Source: Erpobdella octoculata (lineage: Eukaryota; Annelida; Clitellata; Hirudinida; Erpobdellidae). Taken from it: a stretch of 64,000 nucleotides of DNA. A program made the position numbers and the translations under genes. This document shows, piece by piece, positions 1-14,060 of this stretch. The number at the start of each line of letters is the position of its first letter. The first letter of the stretch is position 1. The notes beneath the pieces were generated by a model. It saw nothing but the letters and a program-made list of their open reading frames with translations. It searched no databases and was not told where the DNA came from. Location: the NCBI GenBank assembly GCA_963978895.1, contig OZ022238.1, forward strand, positions 41,890,028 to 41,954,027, written 5' to 3'.

Positions 1-345
1 CTGACCTACCCATTTATCAACCTGCTGACTTACCCATTTATCAACCTATTTATCAACTTACTGACTACTGACCTACCCATTTATCTACATACTGACCTAC
101 CCATTTATCTACCTACTAACTTAACATTTTTTCTACCTACTTACTACCCATTTATTTATTTACCGACCTACCCATTTATCTACTAACTGACTTACCAATT
201 TATTTACCTATTTACCATTTAATTACTTAATCACTTACCCATTTATCTACCTACTGATCTACCCATTTATCTACCTACTGATCTTCTAATTTTCTACTTA
301 CTGACATACTTATTTATATACTCACCAAATTCGGTTTGCTTTTTT
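1..345. repeat. Degenerate minisatellite, CTGACCTACCCATTTATC type
   Basis: Imperfect copies of a roughly 24-30 bp unit containing CTGACCTACCCATTTATCTA follow one another from the window edge. The copies are diverged, so the array is old. No coding signal is seen, and the array may continue to the left. Confidence 0.7.
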
Positions 346-404
346 TCCAATTAGTTATTTATCTACCGTTCAACATGCACTAATTTACCCATTAATCAGC
401 CCAA

Positions 405-600
405 TAATTGCTCATTTATTTTCTAATTGCTCATTTATTTTCTAATTGCTCATTTATTTTCTCACTAATTGCTCATTTATTTTCTCACTAATTGCTTATT
501 TATTTTTTCACTAATTGTTTATTTATTTTTTCCCTAATTGCTCATTTATTTTCTCACTAATTGCTCATTTATTTTTTCACTAATTGCTCATATATTTACC
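405..600. repeat. Short minisatellite, CTAATTGCTCATTTATTTT type
   Basis: About eight copies of a 20-23 bp unit (CTAATTGCTCATTTATTTTC, later with CTCA inserted) run in tandem. The copies are more alike than those of the preceding array. The unit is AT-rich and noncoding. Confidence 0.7.
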
Positions 601-1299
601 AACTAATTTTTTCAATTCTCTAGCAACTAATTGACCATTCATCTACAACTGACCTACCCATTTATCTAACCAGCCCCTACCTACTTATCCATTCATCCAC
701 CCATGTTATTATCTTTCACTCCACTGATTTCTTGTTTGAGGAGAAGTTTTCCCACAATGAAGCAGCATCGCAGGACTCCATACATCATAGGTTGGTCGAG
801 TAACAGGAACATTTGCTGAAGACGTCTCGTATTGCACAACCCCGGCAGATAAAATAAGCAATCCAGATTTTTTTACGATTTTCTTATTTTTTATTAAAGA
901 AAACAAAATTTAAACAGCAAAAATTTAACATTCACGAATGTGTCGGCAAGAAAACATTTTTCTTTTCTTTAATACGTATCGACTTCCTCTCACCTGCATC
1001 ATCTCACCTGTTCTACCAACCAGTGATGGATGGGGATCTCCTTCTCTCTTTTTGAAAATTTTTTCTTTTTTTTTTTCGTGAAAAAAATCGAACTTTTTTT
1101 TGAGGCGAGATTCGAACTGTCGAATTGTTTGCTGCAAATCATGTGGCAATTTTTTTAAAAGAGATTTTTTTATAATTTTTTAATTTAAAGTAAATAATGT
1201 TGGTGTCGTTATATAAGAGGTGAAGATGAAGCATCTTCTAAATGCAATCAATCGCCCAAGCTTCTAATTGCTCACAGCCGGCTGGATAGATTGACGAAT
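601..1299. other. Unassigned sequence
   Basis: AT-rich unique-looking DNA. Short open frames on the minus strand at 709-906 and 925-1149 have no recognisable domain and no splice context, so I do not call them genes. Confidence 0.4.
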
Positions 1300-1634
<335 letters not shown>

Positions 1635-1635
<1 letters not shown>

Positions 1636-2728
1636 TAATGTTTCAATAGAAACATTAATATTAATGAAAATAAAAACTATAAAAAATGTGCTAATCTTCG
1701 AGAAGATTGCGATTATCCGACGAATGTAGGTCTTGTAACATACGCCATCATGGAAAGTTTTTAAGGGGAAATTTTATTAAAGGAGAAGAAGATTTTACGA
1801 TGTTCATTAGACTAACAATATTCTAAAGGCAGCAATCTATCGGAGAGCTTTCGAAGCCGTAAAATTCCCCACCACAGATATTTTACGAAAAAATGAACGC
1901 TTCCACATGTGGCGATGGGTTTTTTTAAGAGAATAATTTCCCGAACATATCCGCATATGGCGACCGGATAATGGCAGAGGAAAACGACCCGGTCATTCAC
2001 TCAGCGTCACTATTTATTCTTTTTTTACAACTTCTCCAACAGCTTCTACAAGCACTTAAACCCTCTAAATGGCAATCTTGCGTCGATAATCTGATTTGTA
2101 AGCTTTAAAATCCCACCGGAAATCACGTGTCATTGGAAAAAATAACACACACGCGCACGCAATCACACGCACACACACTCATACGCTCCTCTCGATGAAG
2201 TCAGTATATAAAGAATCACGCAACGATAGTGGGTGGGGAGCGGAAGAGAAGGGCGGAGAAGAGAATGAGCGGGAAAATCTGGGCGGGTGGGTTGATGAAT
2301 GAAACGGGTGGTCTCCGCGGGTGGCTGAAGAGAAGAACTGGGTGGCATTCGGTGGTGGTCGGTCTTTGTAGAATGAAAGTTTTATGGTTAATGTTCCCTG
2401 GAGTGTGCGCGGTAGTAATTTGGAGGTTTTCAGACACGAAAGAATTTTCCATCCTTCAACAATGCAATGAACTCAGCCACAATTTCAAGCGCTCAATCAT
2501 ATTTCAATTCCAATGTTTACTCCGGCGGATGAATACAATTTGCTCGTCGTTTTTCTTTGTATTTCCCAGTTTCTTTGTCTGTCTGTATTTGTTTTTTTAT
2601 GTATCTGTTCTTTTGTTAGGATTATATCGACATCTATAAATAACTATTTAGCAAGTTAAATAGTCGAATCTAAGAATAACTAATTTTTATTTTAACTAAT
2701 TTTTTAATAACTAATTTTTATTTTATAT
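1635..2728. other. Unassigned sequence with a GC-richer patch
   Basis: Mostly unremarkable AT-rich DNA. Positions 2150-2420 are noticeably GC-richer, with a CA/CG-rich run at 2146-2180. Open frames there (plus 2229-2639, minus 2163-2452) show no recognisable motif. A regulatory region or an unrecognised exon is possible, but nothing supports either directly. Confidence 0.35.
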
Positions 2729-2917
2729 TGTTACGATATCACCAAATCGTATACCGGGCTCAATAGAATGGTTTTGATGTTTTATTGGAAAATAATAAAT
2801 GAAGCTTTGTTACGGCTAGTTATACCTTCTGGTTTAATAATAATGTCCATAATAGTTATTCGAAGTCCTTTAACGTCTATCAATGGGAAAACCTATTGTA
2901 AAAACAGCGATTTTACA
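2729..2917 (-). repeat. 3-prime LTR (minus-strand element)
   Basis: 189-bp copy starting TGTTACGATATCACC and ending GATTTTACA on the plus strand. It is identical to 4512-4700 except for one C/T difference at the AGTCCTTTAACG segment. On the minus strand it has a polyadenylation hexamer AATAAA at 2786-2781. Confidence 0.93.
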
Positions 2918-2964
2918 TTATTACCCCCTTCTTAATTCTGTTCGTCCCGAACAGCATACCGCTT

Positions 2965-4485
2965 TTAAGAAATGCGACTCGGCCACGAACACCAAAATAC
3001 CTTGATCTTTACTCGTGGCTTTGACCGCAATTCGCAAACAACATGGTCAAGTCTCTTGACCGTTCGATACAGTTTCTTCCAGTCCTTCTTTGGCTCATCA
3101 ACAGAGTCTTTCTTTGGCTCATCGTCGCCATTTCTGCACGGTTCATCACAGCCTTTTTTGCATGCCTCGTCCTGAACATCTTTGCACGGTTTATCGGAAT
3201 TGTCTGCTTTTTCTTCTTCCTTCACATCTTTTAGATCTTTCTCAAGAAACTCTTTAAAAGGTTTTTCGAAAACACGTTCCATAAATCCAATAAATCCCTT
3301 CATCAAACTGTTATTTGATTTTACAATGACTCTTAGTCTATCTGATCTAGAATCTTCTGTGGATTCATCTGATTTAAAACCCTCGGTACCGTTCTCTGTT
3401 CTTGTCTCATTTTTTCCAGAGTTTTTGCTTGCTGCATTGCTATTGTTGTTTTGGAGAAGTTCATCGCCGTCATGTTTGTTTTCTTCCAAGCTACAATCGA
3501 ACGTTTTCTTTTCACATTCCAACTCGGCTCTTTCGTCGGTGTCAACTTTCGTATCGTCCAGCGGATCTTTCTTCAAATTATCGCCATCGTCTCTCAAATC
3601 AGTGTCTTCTTTTCTTGTCAAGTTAACTTTGACGTATTTTTCCATTGGAGTTTCGTCCGTTTCTAAATCCTCGGTTGCTTCATCCGAGTCAGATTCTTCA
3701 CTAAAATCTGACCCTGAATATTCGGTGCCGTCGTCTGTTATGGAGGCTTCCGTTTCAGAACCGTCGCTGTATGGGTGAAAGCCATAGTTGTTATTGCCAT
3801 TATTATAATCATCATCGTCACTTTCATCCTCATCGTTTTGCATTTCGTTTTCAACATTCTTCTCATCTTCTTTAGTTTGGTTTTTGACGTCCAAACCGAC
3901 TGTATCACTGTCACCATCTTTGCATGGTTCATCTTGAGCATCTTTGCAAGGTTCCTTATCATGACCGTCTTTGACAGGCTCATCATCATGACCCACCTGA
4001 CTTGTGCAGTCTGTACGGCCGTCATCCGTCACATGCTCTGAGACACAGCTGGTGGACTCCAGTTCAAATTGGGTTTCGCCGCAGCAACCCACATCACCAG
4101 CAGCCCGCTGGTCCAGAACTGTGTCCACCACTGCCTCAGCCAACCCTGCGACCAAACTCTCAACAGTTGTACCGGCTGCTGCCACTTTGTTTCCGTGGCC
4201 AAGAATCATTCCTTCTCCTGTCTTCTTCTGTGCTGCCATGTTTTCTTTCGCTCGTTGTCTTTCTTCCTCCAGCAATTTGTTTTATAATTTCCTTCGCTTG
4301 ACCACAGCTTCCTCGTCAATGTCGAATAGATATTCGTCGTCGTCAGGCCCATAGCCCTCATTTACTAACGCGGCTAAGAGGCGTTCCATAAGTTCGTCCT
4401 TTTTACCTGTATCGCTCAGGCCACGTTTCTCCAGCTCGTCTTTCATTTCACTCGCCCAAAGCTCATCCAATGATTTCAAAACCAT
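2965..4485 (-). pseudogene. SAP-domain Gag-like ORF of the LTR element, one in-frame TAA
   Basis: Starts at the ATG at 4485. The first 67 codons contain a SAP-like helix-extension-helix DNA/RNA-binding motif at about residues 10-45 (MKDELEKRGLSDTGKKDELM), an acidic segment with DDDEYLFDIDEEA and a basic VKRRKL end. A TAA at 4284-4282 interrupts the frame, which then continues in the same phase to 2965 for about 438 more codons. The second part is strongly acidic, rich in D, E, K, S and N, with cysteine-containing repeats of the DEPCKDG type near both ends. No zinc knuckle, protease or RT motif is visible. Either the TAA is a disabling nonsense change in this copy or the element uses readthrough. 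The position (first ORF after the leader) suggests a Gag-like particle protein, which is inference. Confidence 0.65.
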
Positions 4486-4511
4486 TCTTGTATCCTACTT
4501 CTGATCACCAA

Positions 4512-4837
<326 letters not shown>

Positions 4838-6177
4838 TTCTGAGGAAATAAAACAGAAAGATAAACTTTTTTTAAGATTCTTTAAAAAAAACAAAAAGTA
4901 AGCGGTAGAAAACGAAAATTGTCCACAGAATCATTATATTTCAATATTCACCACTCTCTTATAATTGATAGTGTTCGTCCGGTTTTTCGCCTACTGATAG
5001 TCAACATCTGCAGGCCGAAGCTTCACATTTTCGTTGAGGAAAATTGACGGTAGGCCAGTGATGGTGAAGATATTGTGACTGCTCTTGATAACAAGAATTT
5101 CCAAATTCTGGAAACTCCATAGCGCAGTATTAATAGTTATCCACTTCAAAAGAGGTTTCGCACCCGGTTTTCGCATGTTATTGACCATCAAACTTTTTGT
5201 GCCATTGACGAATATCATTACAATTTCATCACTTTTCTGAAAATTACCAAAATTATTGTTAAATCTTTTTTATTGCGACCTAAGAGACGTCTCGATTCTG
5301 TGTCTTGTAATTGTTGATCTATTTGTTGTATCATCGGGTGCTCATCATCACAAGGCCTATTGATACACACATACATACATACATAAGATTTCCTATAGAT
5401 AGGTAAAATAGTGTGGTTACTATTTATATATACTATTGATAGGAAAAATAGTTTGGTTATTAATAATATATATTACTGATAGGAAAATATTGTGTGGCTA
5501 CTAATGATATATACAGTGGTACTTTCCACAAACGACCACACCCCCCATTTACGACTCTCATTTCCAATCGATTTTTTCGCTGATGGATTGCTCTTCAAGC
5601 CGTTAAACGACAACCCCATTTAAAACCTCTTTTTACGACCAGATTTTGGACCATTTTCAAGGTCGTAAAAGGGAAAATGCAATTAATCAATTATTTTGTC
5701 CAATTCCGTACAATATTGCTGCTAATCCTTGCAAAACGGCCGCAATCATAGCATAGAATACATTTATGCAGAATTTGTTGTTACTTTTACATTCACAATT
5801 ACTTTATACTTTTCATGTTATGAAAACAAGAACTGCTTGCAATCACCGAGACAACCTAGCTTTCAGAGTCCTAAGTCATAAACATATTAATTACACAACT
5901 TCAACTTGTATTTCAAAAACATGACTGTTACACAAAGGGCCAGATTATTGAACGAGCCTACTGGTCCCAGGCCCATGGGCCTAAAGGCCGGAGGGCCCAA
6001 AGTTACCAAGCCAAAAAATTAGGAGTAACTATTGAATTACATGCTTAAAATAATAGCAATTTATGTAGTTTATGTACTTGTAGAATAATTGTATCGGAGC
6101 CTAAATATTCTATTACATTGTGAAGAGAGTGGAAACTAGCAAGTAATATGTTATACTCATATATGTATGTATCTATG
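4838..6177. other. Unassigned sequence with possible DNA-transposon end
   Basis: No gene recognised. At 5514-5680 a segment begins CAGTGGTACTTTCCACAAAC and contains several ACGAC/TCGT motifs, reminiscent of a pogo/Tigger-type terminus, but I could not find a matching opposite end. A short three-copy repeat containing GATAGG(A/T)AAA lies at 5395-5500. Confidence 0.3.
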
Positions 6178-6372
6178 TATGTATGAATTAACTCCGCCTC
6201 GCTAATTGCGAGCCAGTCCCAAGCCTGGAGAAAGGAGGAGGGAAAAGTTATGATCCACAACAGGAAGTACTTAGCTGCTTCCTACATACAGACATTTCAG
6301 TCTTAAAACACATGGTGTAAAGGACTATAAACTATTATAAAAAAAAAAAAAAAAAAAAATATGTATGAATTA
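6178..6372 (+). mobile_element. SINE-like retroposon with 13-bp target duplication
   Basis: The body at 6191-6359 starts ACTCCGCCTCGC and ends in a run of about 20 A. It is flanked by an exact 13-bp repeat TATGTATGAATTA (6178-6190 and 6360-6372). The polyA tail and target duplication are the marks of LINE-machinery retroposition. A second copy at 6509-6675 (minus) begins at the same ACTCCGCC, which argues for a defined 169-bp SINE rather than a randomly truncated LINE. No clear pol III B box was seen, so the origin of the head is open. Confidence 0.8.
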
Positions 6373-6413
6373 TATTTCTAATAAAAAATGCCAACTGATG
6401 CAATGTTCCTAAA

Positions 6414-6434
6414 TCTAACATATAAAAATGAAAG

Positions 6435-6468
<34 letters not shown>

Positions 6469-6508
6469 TGTATGTATGTATGTATGTATGTATGTATGTA
6501 TGTATGTA
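6414..6508 (+). mobile_element. Helitron-like 5-prime end leading into (TATG)n
   Basis: Begins A|TCTAACATATAAAAATGAAA, closely matching the 5-prime ends of the Helitron-like elements at 39574 (minus) and 42280 (plus). It runs directly into TATATATGTATG repeats. The rest of this copy cannot be followed because a SINE lies in the array and the array is then greatly expanded. Confidence 0.55.
6427..6508. repeat. (TATG)n microsatellite, left part
   Basis: About 20 TATG units, split from the larger array at 6676-7080 by the SINE at 6509-6675. Confidence 0.95.
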
Positions 6509-6675
6509 TTTTTTATAATAGTTTATAGTCCTTTACACCAAGTGTTTTAAGACGGAAATATCTGTATGTTGGAAGCATCTAAGTACTTCCTGTCGTGGAT
6601 CATAAATTGATCCTTTTAACTTTTCCCTCCTCCTTTCTCCAGGCTTGGGACTGGCTCGCAAATGGAAGGCGGAGT
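6509..6675 (-). mobile_element. SINE-like retroposon inserted in (TATG)n
   Basis: Reverse-complement copy of the SINE at 6191-6359, beginning at the same ACTCCGCC and ending in a short A run. It has an extra segment of about 13 bp in the middle (around 6604-6616). TATG repeat lies on both sides, so the target duplication is hidden in the array. The insertion is younger than the array. Confidence 0.8.
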
Positions 6676-6973
6676 TGTATGTATGTATGTATGTATGTAT
6701 GTATGTATGTATGTATGTATGTATGTATGTATGTATGTATGTATGTATGTATGTATGTATGTATGTATGTATGTATGTATGTATGTATGTATGTATGTAT
6801 GTATGTATGTATGTATGTATGTATGTATGTATGTATGTATGTATGTATGTATGTATGTATGTATGTATGTATGTATGTATGTATGTATGTATGTATGTAT
6901 GTATGTATGTATGTATGTATGTATGTATGTATGTATGTATGTATGTATGTATGTATGTATGTATGTATGTATG

Positions 6974-7004
<31 letters not shown>

Positions 7005-7080
7005 GTATGTATGTATGTATGTATGTATGTATGTATGTATGCATGTATGTATATACGTACGTATGTATGTATGTATGTGT
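6676..7080. repeat. (TATG)n microsatellite, right part
   Basis: About 100 TATG units with rare variants near the right end. Frames through it are open on both strands (YVCM and HTYI periodic peptides) but have no coding meaning. Confidence 0.97.
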
Positions 7081-7742
7081 GTGTATACATACATATGTGT
7101 AATATTTTTTATGTATACATATTTTAAAAGAACATTTTCATATTGATGTTATCGAGCGTGTTGTGATGAACGCCATGTCTATTCTTCTTCATTCTCTGCA
7201 CGTCACTCTTATCGCACATCTCCTCTCAGAAATTTCGATGAGTGATGTCACCGCGAGACCGCGCCCGTTTTGTTTTCAATTTCCGATTTCAAATAACTTT
7301 CTCTTTTTTGCTCATTTCGCCGAACAACCTCCACCAATACTATCGTCATCATCATACACATAAACGAAATCATCACCAGTACTAACACAACTCTAATCAC
7401 CATCACAATTACCACCATCAATAACATTATTTTAATCTTTAATAGCAATATAGACATCGATATTGTGTGTATATATATATCCATTTATTTGTGTGTATTG
7501 GGGTGCATATATCATAACAATCTATACTATCTATAGGAATATAGAAAATAGTGAATTATTTATTATTTTAAAGTGAAAATTATTTTTATTATAAAAGAAT
7601 GAAAAGATATTGCATCAACCTCTCATAACCTCTATCGTCATAGAGTTAGCGTTAAGCCCTTCAGTTAGCGTTAAGCCCTTCAACATTTCCTTCGTTACGA
7701 TCATCATCATCATTATCATCATCATCGTCGTCGTCGTCATCG

Positions 7743-7781
<39 letters not shown>

Positions 7782-8480
7782 GCACCACCACTCGCCATAA
7801 TTGACCACGTGACCAGTCATCATCTTATTTTTCATCACACCACACAAAACGAGACTTCGAGAAAATCAATCGTTCCGTGATGGCGTTGAAGCTTTCTTAA
7901 CGAATTAAATCTCAACCGTCGTTTCTATAAAATATCGACATAGAATCTATAAAAGAGAATGGAAAGTAATAAATCAACTATTTCTTCCATCAGTTATAAA
8001 TATGTATAATAATTATTTGTTGTTTTTCTTTGTCATATTCTTACAGCCAACCAGAACGGTATTGAATCGTACAAAAAAATTGAGATGTCCCATTCGACCG
8101 ACGGATGAAAGAGTTTTGAAGCAAAGCAGCTTCCGTTGCCAACAGCTTCTCAACATCCGTTGCAAGCAGTTCTTCCATTTCCGCTAGCGCAAATGAATGC
8201 CCTGTATGATTCTTTACAATCTATTTTCAATTTACACACAAATCCGATGTAACACAGTGTGGACCTAAGTACAGCGGCACATGTGCTTTTGCTATTGCTT
8301 GTTTTACTTTTTATTTTTTTTTTAGTTTCTTAAATAATGAAAAAACATATGACTTAATAAATATTGGCATTTAACAAATTTTTCCTTGAATAAATAAAAC
8401 TCCGTTTTCAAATGTTTTAAAGCACATGTTACACACATACAAGCATACACTGTCATACACAGTTATACATACGTACATAG
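7081..8480. other. Unassigned sequence with short ATC repeats
   Basis: No gene recognised. It contains an (ATC/GTC)n tract at about 7700-7784 and a 17-bp direct repeat (AGTTAGCGTTAAGCCCTTC) at 7643-7682. A splice-acceptor-like TTCTTACAG at 8038 precedes a codon-like stretch to 8187, but there is no donor or homology I can name. Confidence 0.35.
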
Positions 8481-8483
8481 ATT

Positions 8484-8654
8484 CATAGATACATATATAC
8501 GTACATACATACATACATACATACATACATACATACATACATACATACATACATACATACATACATACATACATACATACATACATACATACATACATAC
8601 ATACATACATACATACATACATACATACATACATACATACATACATACATACAT

Positions 8655-8713
<59 letters not shown>

Positions 8714-8902
8714 TACATACATACATACATACATACATACATACATACATACATACATACATACATACATACATACATACATACATACATACATACATAC
8801 ATACATACATACATACATACATACATACATACATACATACATACATACATACATACATACATACATACATACATACATACATACATACATACATACATGC
8901 AT
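8484..8902. repeat. (ATAC)n microsatellite with internal (AC)n
   Basis: About 95 ATAC units interrupted by an (AC)n block at about 8670-8709. The same ATAC-AC-ATAC architecture recurs twice in the array at 10447-11458. Confidence 0.97.
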
Positions 8903-9347
8903 ACAGATATAAAAAATACGATTTTATAAAAAATCTGTGTGTTCAATTGGAACATATGCACAAGGTAAAAAAAATTAGAACCATTTTAAGAAGCTTGTTT
9001 TTCAGACTTTCATTAAATATGTACCAGTAAATATAAATAAATTAAAGAGCAAAATTTCAAAAAGATTTGACGGCATGATCAAAGTTTAAAAGAAATGTCA
9101 TTAGATTACAACTTCAAAGTTGAAATCAGATAAAAACCACAATGGAGCATGTTGTTTCGGTTACCTGCCACGACTCTACAGCCGATTTAATATTTTCTAT
9201 GCCAAGAAAGCACTCATGCTTTGCATTTCTCTTGGGATGAAAGAAAAATTCAAGACGAAAAATTTTTATGGAAAGCAGTTTTGAAGTTGCGCTGGAGGGT
9301 TGAGTTGAGAAACAAGATCAGGATCGTGTGTCCACTGCCCTGCTCGT
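8903..9347. other. Unassigned sequence
   Basis: AT-rich spacer. An open frame starting at 9221 runs straight into the AGT repeat and has no recognisable domain. Confidence 0.3.
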
Positions 9348-11458
<2,111 letters not shown>

Positions 11459-12057
11459 AAAAACTTTCCTTTTTATATTAGATTAATGAAAATTGCATCA
11501 TTAGGCATTTTATTAGAAATATAATTCTCAAAGCCGGAAAAAACAATGTTCTCCTTTAAATCTTATGTGTTTTAGATTTTTTTATTTCCACTCGCCACAA
11601 TTGTTCACAAACAAACAAGCAAGCAATCAAGACCGATGCGGGGAAATTAATATAAAAGATTTAAAAAAATTATTTCGTAGATTTTAAAAAAGGCAATTGA
11701 TTTAGAATGGCTCCGTTTTATCTCAGCACAAACAGTCAACGAGTCAAGATCATAAAACTCAAGTCGGAGACAAACAAAAGAGAGGACGATGTCAAGATCT
11801 GATAGTTTGAGTTTAAGAACAAGAACCTTGTTATTGATTGAAAGCTGTCATGCGCTTCTAATATAATATTTAAATTAGTTAATATAAGCAACAAGTAACA
11901 AGTATTTTAAATAACAGTTGACAAAAAAAATTTGAAAATTCAATTTGATTTTTATTTTCTAACTGAACAGAGAAAAATTTTTTTTTTAATATTGATATAA
12001 ACAAAAATGAATGAAAAATTATTTTATTTTTTTATATGAAATATGCTTTAGTAGGTT
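11459..12057. other. Unassigned sequence with a dispersed-repeat copy
   Basis: AT-rich. Positions about 11595-11660 (CAAGCAAGCAATCAAGACCG and following) resemble segments at 12481-12580 (opposite strand) and 14648-14755, so a dispersed repeat family is present. No gene recognised. Confidence 0.35.
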
Positions 12058-12336
12058 GAATAAACCAGTGGCGTAGCGAGGGTTTTTCTCGCCCGGGGAT
12101 AAGTTATCAAGATTGCGTCCCTAGAAATTCACCCTCTGTAAGCCCTTCTCTCTCAAAATACCTCATGACCGGGGGCGGGGTAATCGTAGATACTTTTTCC
12201 AAAACACTTCTATACTTTTTTTTAAAACAGCGGTTGACCGGAAGAAAGGTAGCAAACTACAAAAAATAATTCTACCCCACCCTGTACCCGGAGACAACTA
12301 TGTCTCCTTCCCCTTTCCTACGCCACTGGATTAAAC
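12058..12336. mobile_element. hAT-type MITE
   Basis: The element at 12066-12328 has ends CAGTGGCGTAGCGAGGG and (C)CTACGCCACTG, forming short terminal inverted repeats. It is flanked by GAATAAAC (12058-12065) and GATTAAAC (12329-12336), an 8-bp target duplication with one change. Eight-bp duplications and CAGTG ends are typical of hAT elements. The 263-bp interior has no transposase. Related sequence occurs at 29790-29905, 46115-46444 and 61400-61660. Confidence 0.8.
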
Positions 12337-12394
12337 GTTTCTTATCTTCATAGACCATCAGCATTTATAAATGAAATCTACGTTTAAGAAAAGT

Positions 12395-12475
12395 TTTTCA
12401 CTGCGATATTTTCACGGATAGGTTTTCACGGAAATATTTTCATGGAAATATTTTTACGGAGATATTTTTCAATCT
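12395..12475. repeat. ACGGAGATATTTT minisatellite, left part
   Basis: Diverged copies of a 15-16 bp TTTTCACGGAAATATT unit, matching the larger array at 12836-12990. The two parts are separated by about 360 bp of unrelated sequence, probably an insertion. Confidence 0.7.
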
Positions 12476-12480
12476 CTTAT

Positions 12481-12580
12481 ATTAACTTTGCCGCTGGTTT
12501 TGCTTGCTTGCTTGAATGTTTGCAAGCCTTGAAAGTAAAATTTGACTAATTTCCCGTCATCCAATTGAGCTGAAATTTGA
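12481..12580 (-). repeat. Dispersed repeat copy (minus)
   Basis: On the minus strand this reads AATTTCAGCTCAATTGGATG, then a CAAGG(C/T)TTGCAAACATTCAA core and AGCAAAACC. It aligns with 14648-14755 (plus) and partly with 11595-11660. Class unknown. Confidence 0.5.
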
Positions 12581-12835
12581 AATAAAGGCTCGCGACTTAT
12601 GACTGTCTTTTGTTAAAGTTTGAAATGTTTGAAAAACATTATTTTATAATTTAAAATAAAAATTATCTAGATTTTAAAACGAAAACAAATCAGATATAAT
12701 TAAATAAATGTTCACATAGAAAAACTTTAAAAATGTCATTTTAAAAGAAATTTTTTGTAATAAAGGAAAAGCTGGCAAATTTTGAAATATAAGAGAGTGG
12801 TGAGAAAACCTCGTTTTTACGGCTTACTTGTTACG

Positions 12836-12990
12836 GAGATAATTTCACGGAGATATTTTTACGGAGATATTTTCACGGAGATATTTTCACGGAGATATTT
12901 TTCACGGAGATATTTTTACGGAGATATTTTCACGGAGATATTTTCACGGAAATATTTTTACGGAGATATTTTCACGGAGATATTTTAACG
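12836..12990. repeat. ACGGAGATATTTTC minisatellite
   Basis: About ten tandem copies of a 15-16 bp unit (TTTTCACGGAGATATT and close variants). Noncoding. Confidence 0.85.
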
Positions 12991-13610
12991 GAAATAATTA
13001 TTTTAAAAACTTAAACAGGAAGTGCAAGTATTATAATCCGTTTCCTGAACTCAATCATATCCGGTGAAAAATAATTTAATTTTTCTTTCAAAAATTTCTA
13101 ATTACACAGACTTATTAAAGTAAATTCAGTTTGTTGAATTAATGGATATAATTTAAATTTATTAAATCAACAAAATTGTACCTTTACGACAAAAGATTTG
13201 AATCAATATAGCAATTAAACATTTACAAAAACGTATAAATAATGAAAACAAAAACAATTCTTTCATGGATTGAAATATCGAAGTTTTTATATTATTTTTT
13301 TAATATATTTCGTGTTTCGAACGGCAGGAAAGTGCATACAAAACAAACTGAGAGTCTTTCTGAAGAATTACAAAAAATTTTCAATCTTCAAAAGATTCGG
13401 CTTATTTATTAAAAAAAATGTTTTATGTTTTTCAGTCGCCGTTTTTTGTGTTCGTTTGTTATAATGACAATTTCAAATTTTTAAACAAACATTCCAGAAA
13501 ATTTTATGTGACATCCCAACAAAAGAGGAGACGTCGTCAAGGAGACAAAAAAAGTCGACTGAAAAGTTTCTAAAAAAAAACTTAAAACATCCAGATGCTT
13601 CTTCAGAGTG
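12991..13610. other. Unassigned AT-rich sequence
   Basis: Nothing recognised. A short frame at 13270-13464 lacks domain or splice support. Confidence 0.3.
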
Positions 13611-14060
13611 AGTCTGTGAGATGATCCTTAGTGGATACAATAAGAAGAGGAAGTGTAAATGATCTGTGAGATGATCCTTAGTGGATACAATAAGAAGAGG
13701 AAGTGTAAATGATCTGTGAGATGATCCTTAGTGGATACAATAAGAAGAGGAAGTGTAAATGATCTGTGAGATGATCCTTAGTGGATACAATAAGAAGAGG
13801 AAGTGTAAATGATCTGTGAGATGATCCTTAGTGGATACAATAAGAAGAGGAAGTGTAAATGATCTGTGAGATGATCCTTAGTGGATACAATAAGAAGAGG
13901 AAGTGTAAATGATCTGTGAGATGATCCTTAGTGGATACAATAAGAAGAGGAAGTGTAAATGATCTGTGAGATGATCCTTAGTGGATACAATAAGAAGAGG
14001 AAGTGTAAATGATCTGTGAGATGATCCTTAGTGGATACAATAAGAAGAGGAAGTGTAAAT
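13611..14060. repeat. Perfect 9 x 50-bp minisatellite
   Basis: Nine head-to-tail copies of a 50-bp unit (starting GATCTGTGAGATGATCCTTA and ending AGGAAGTGTAAAT). They are identical except for the first two bases of the first copy. The lack of divergence means very recent expansion or active homogenisation. There are no spacers, so this is not CRISPR-like. Confidence 0.98.

Noticed and set aside
3182..3778. Plus-strand Ser-rich frame of 198 codons
   Set aside because: Antisense shadow of the acidic ORF of the LTR element, whose orientation is fixed by the leader, polypurine tract and polyadenylation signals.
5514..5680. Pogo-like transposon from the CAGTGGTACTTTCC end
   Set aside because: Only one plausible terminus was found; no inverted partner or TA duplication could be shown.
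13611..14060. CRISPR-like or plasmid iteron array
   Set aside because: Units are directly adjacent and identical with no spacers, and the DNA is eukaryotic nuclear. It is a minisatellite.
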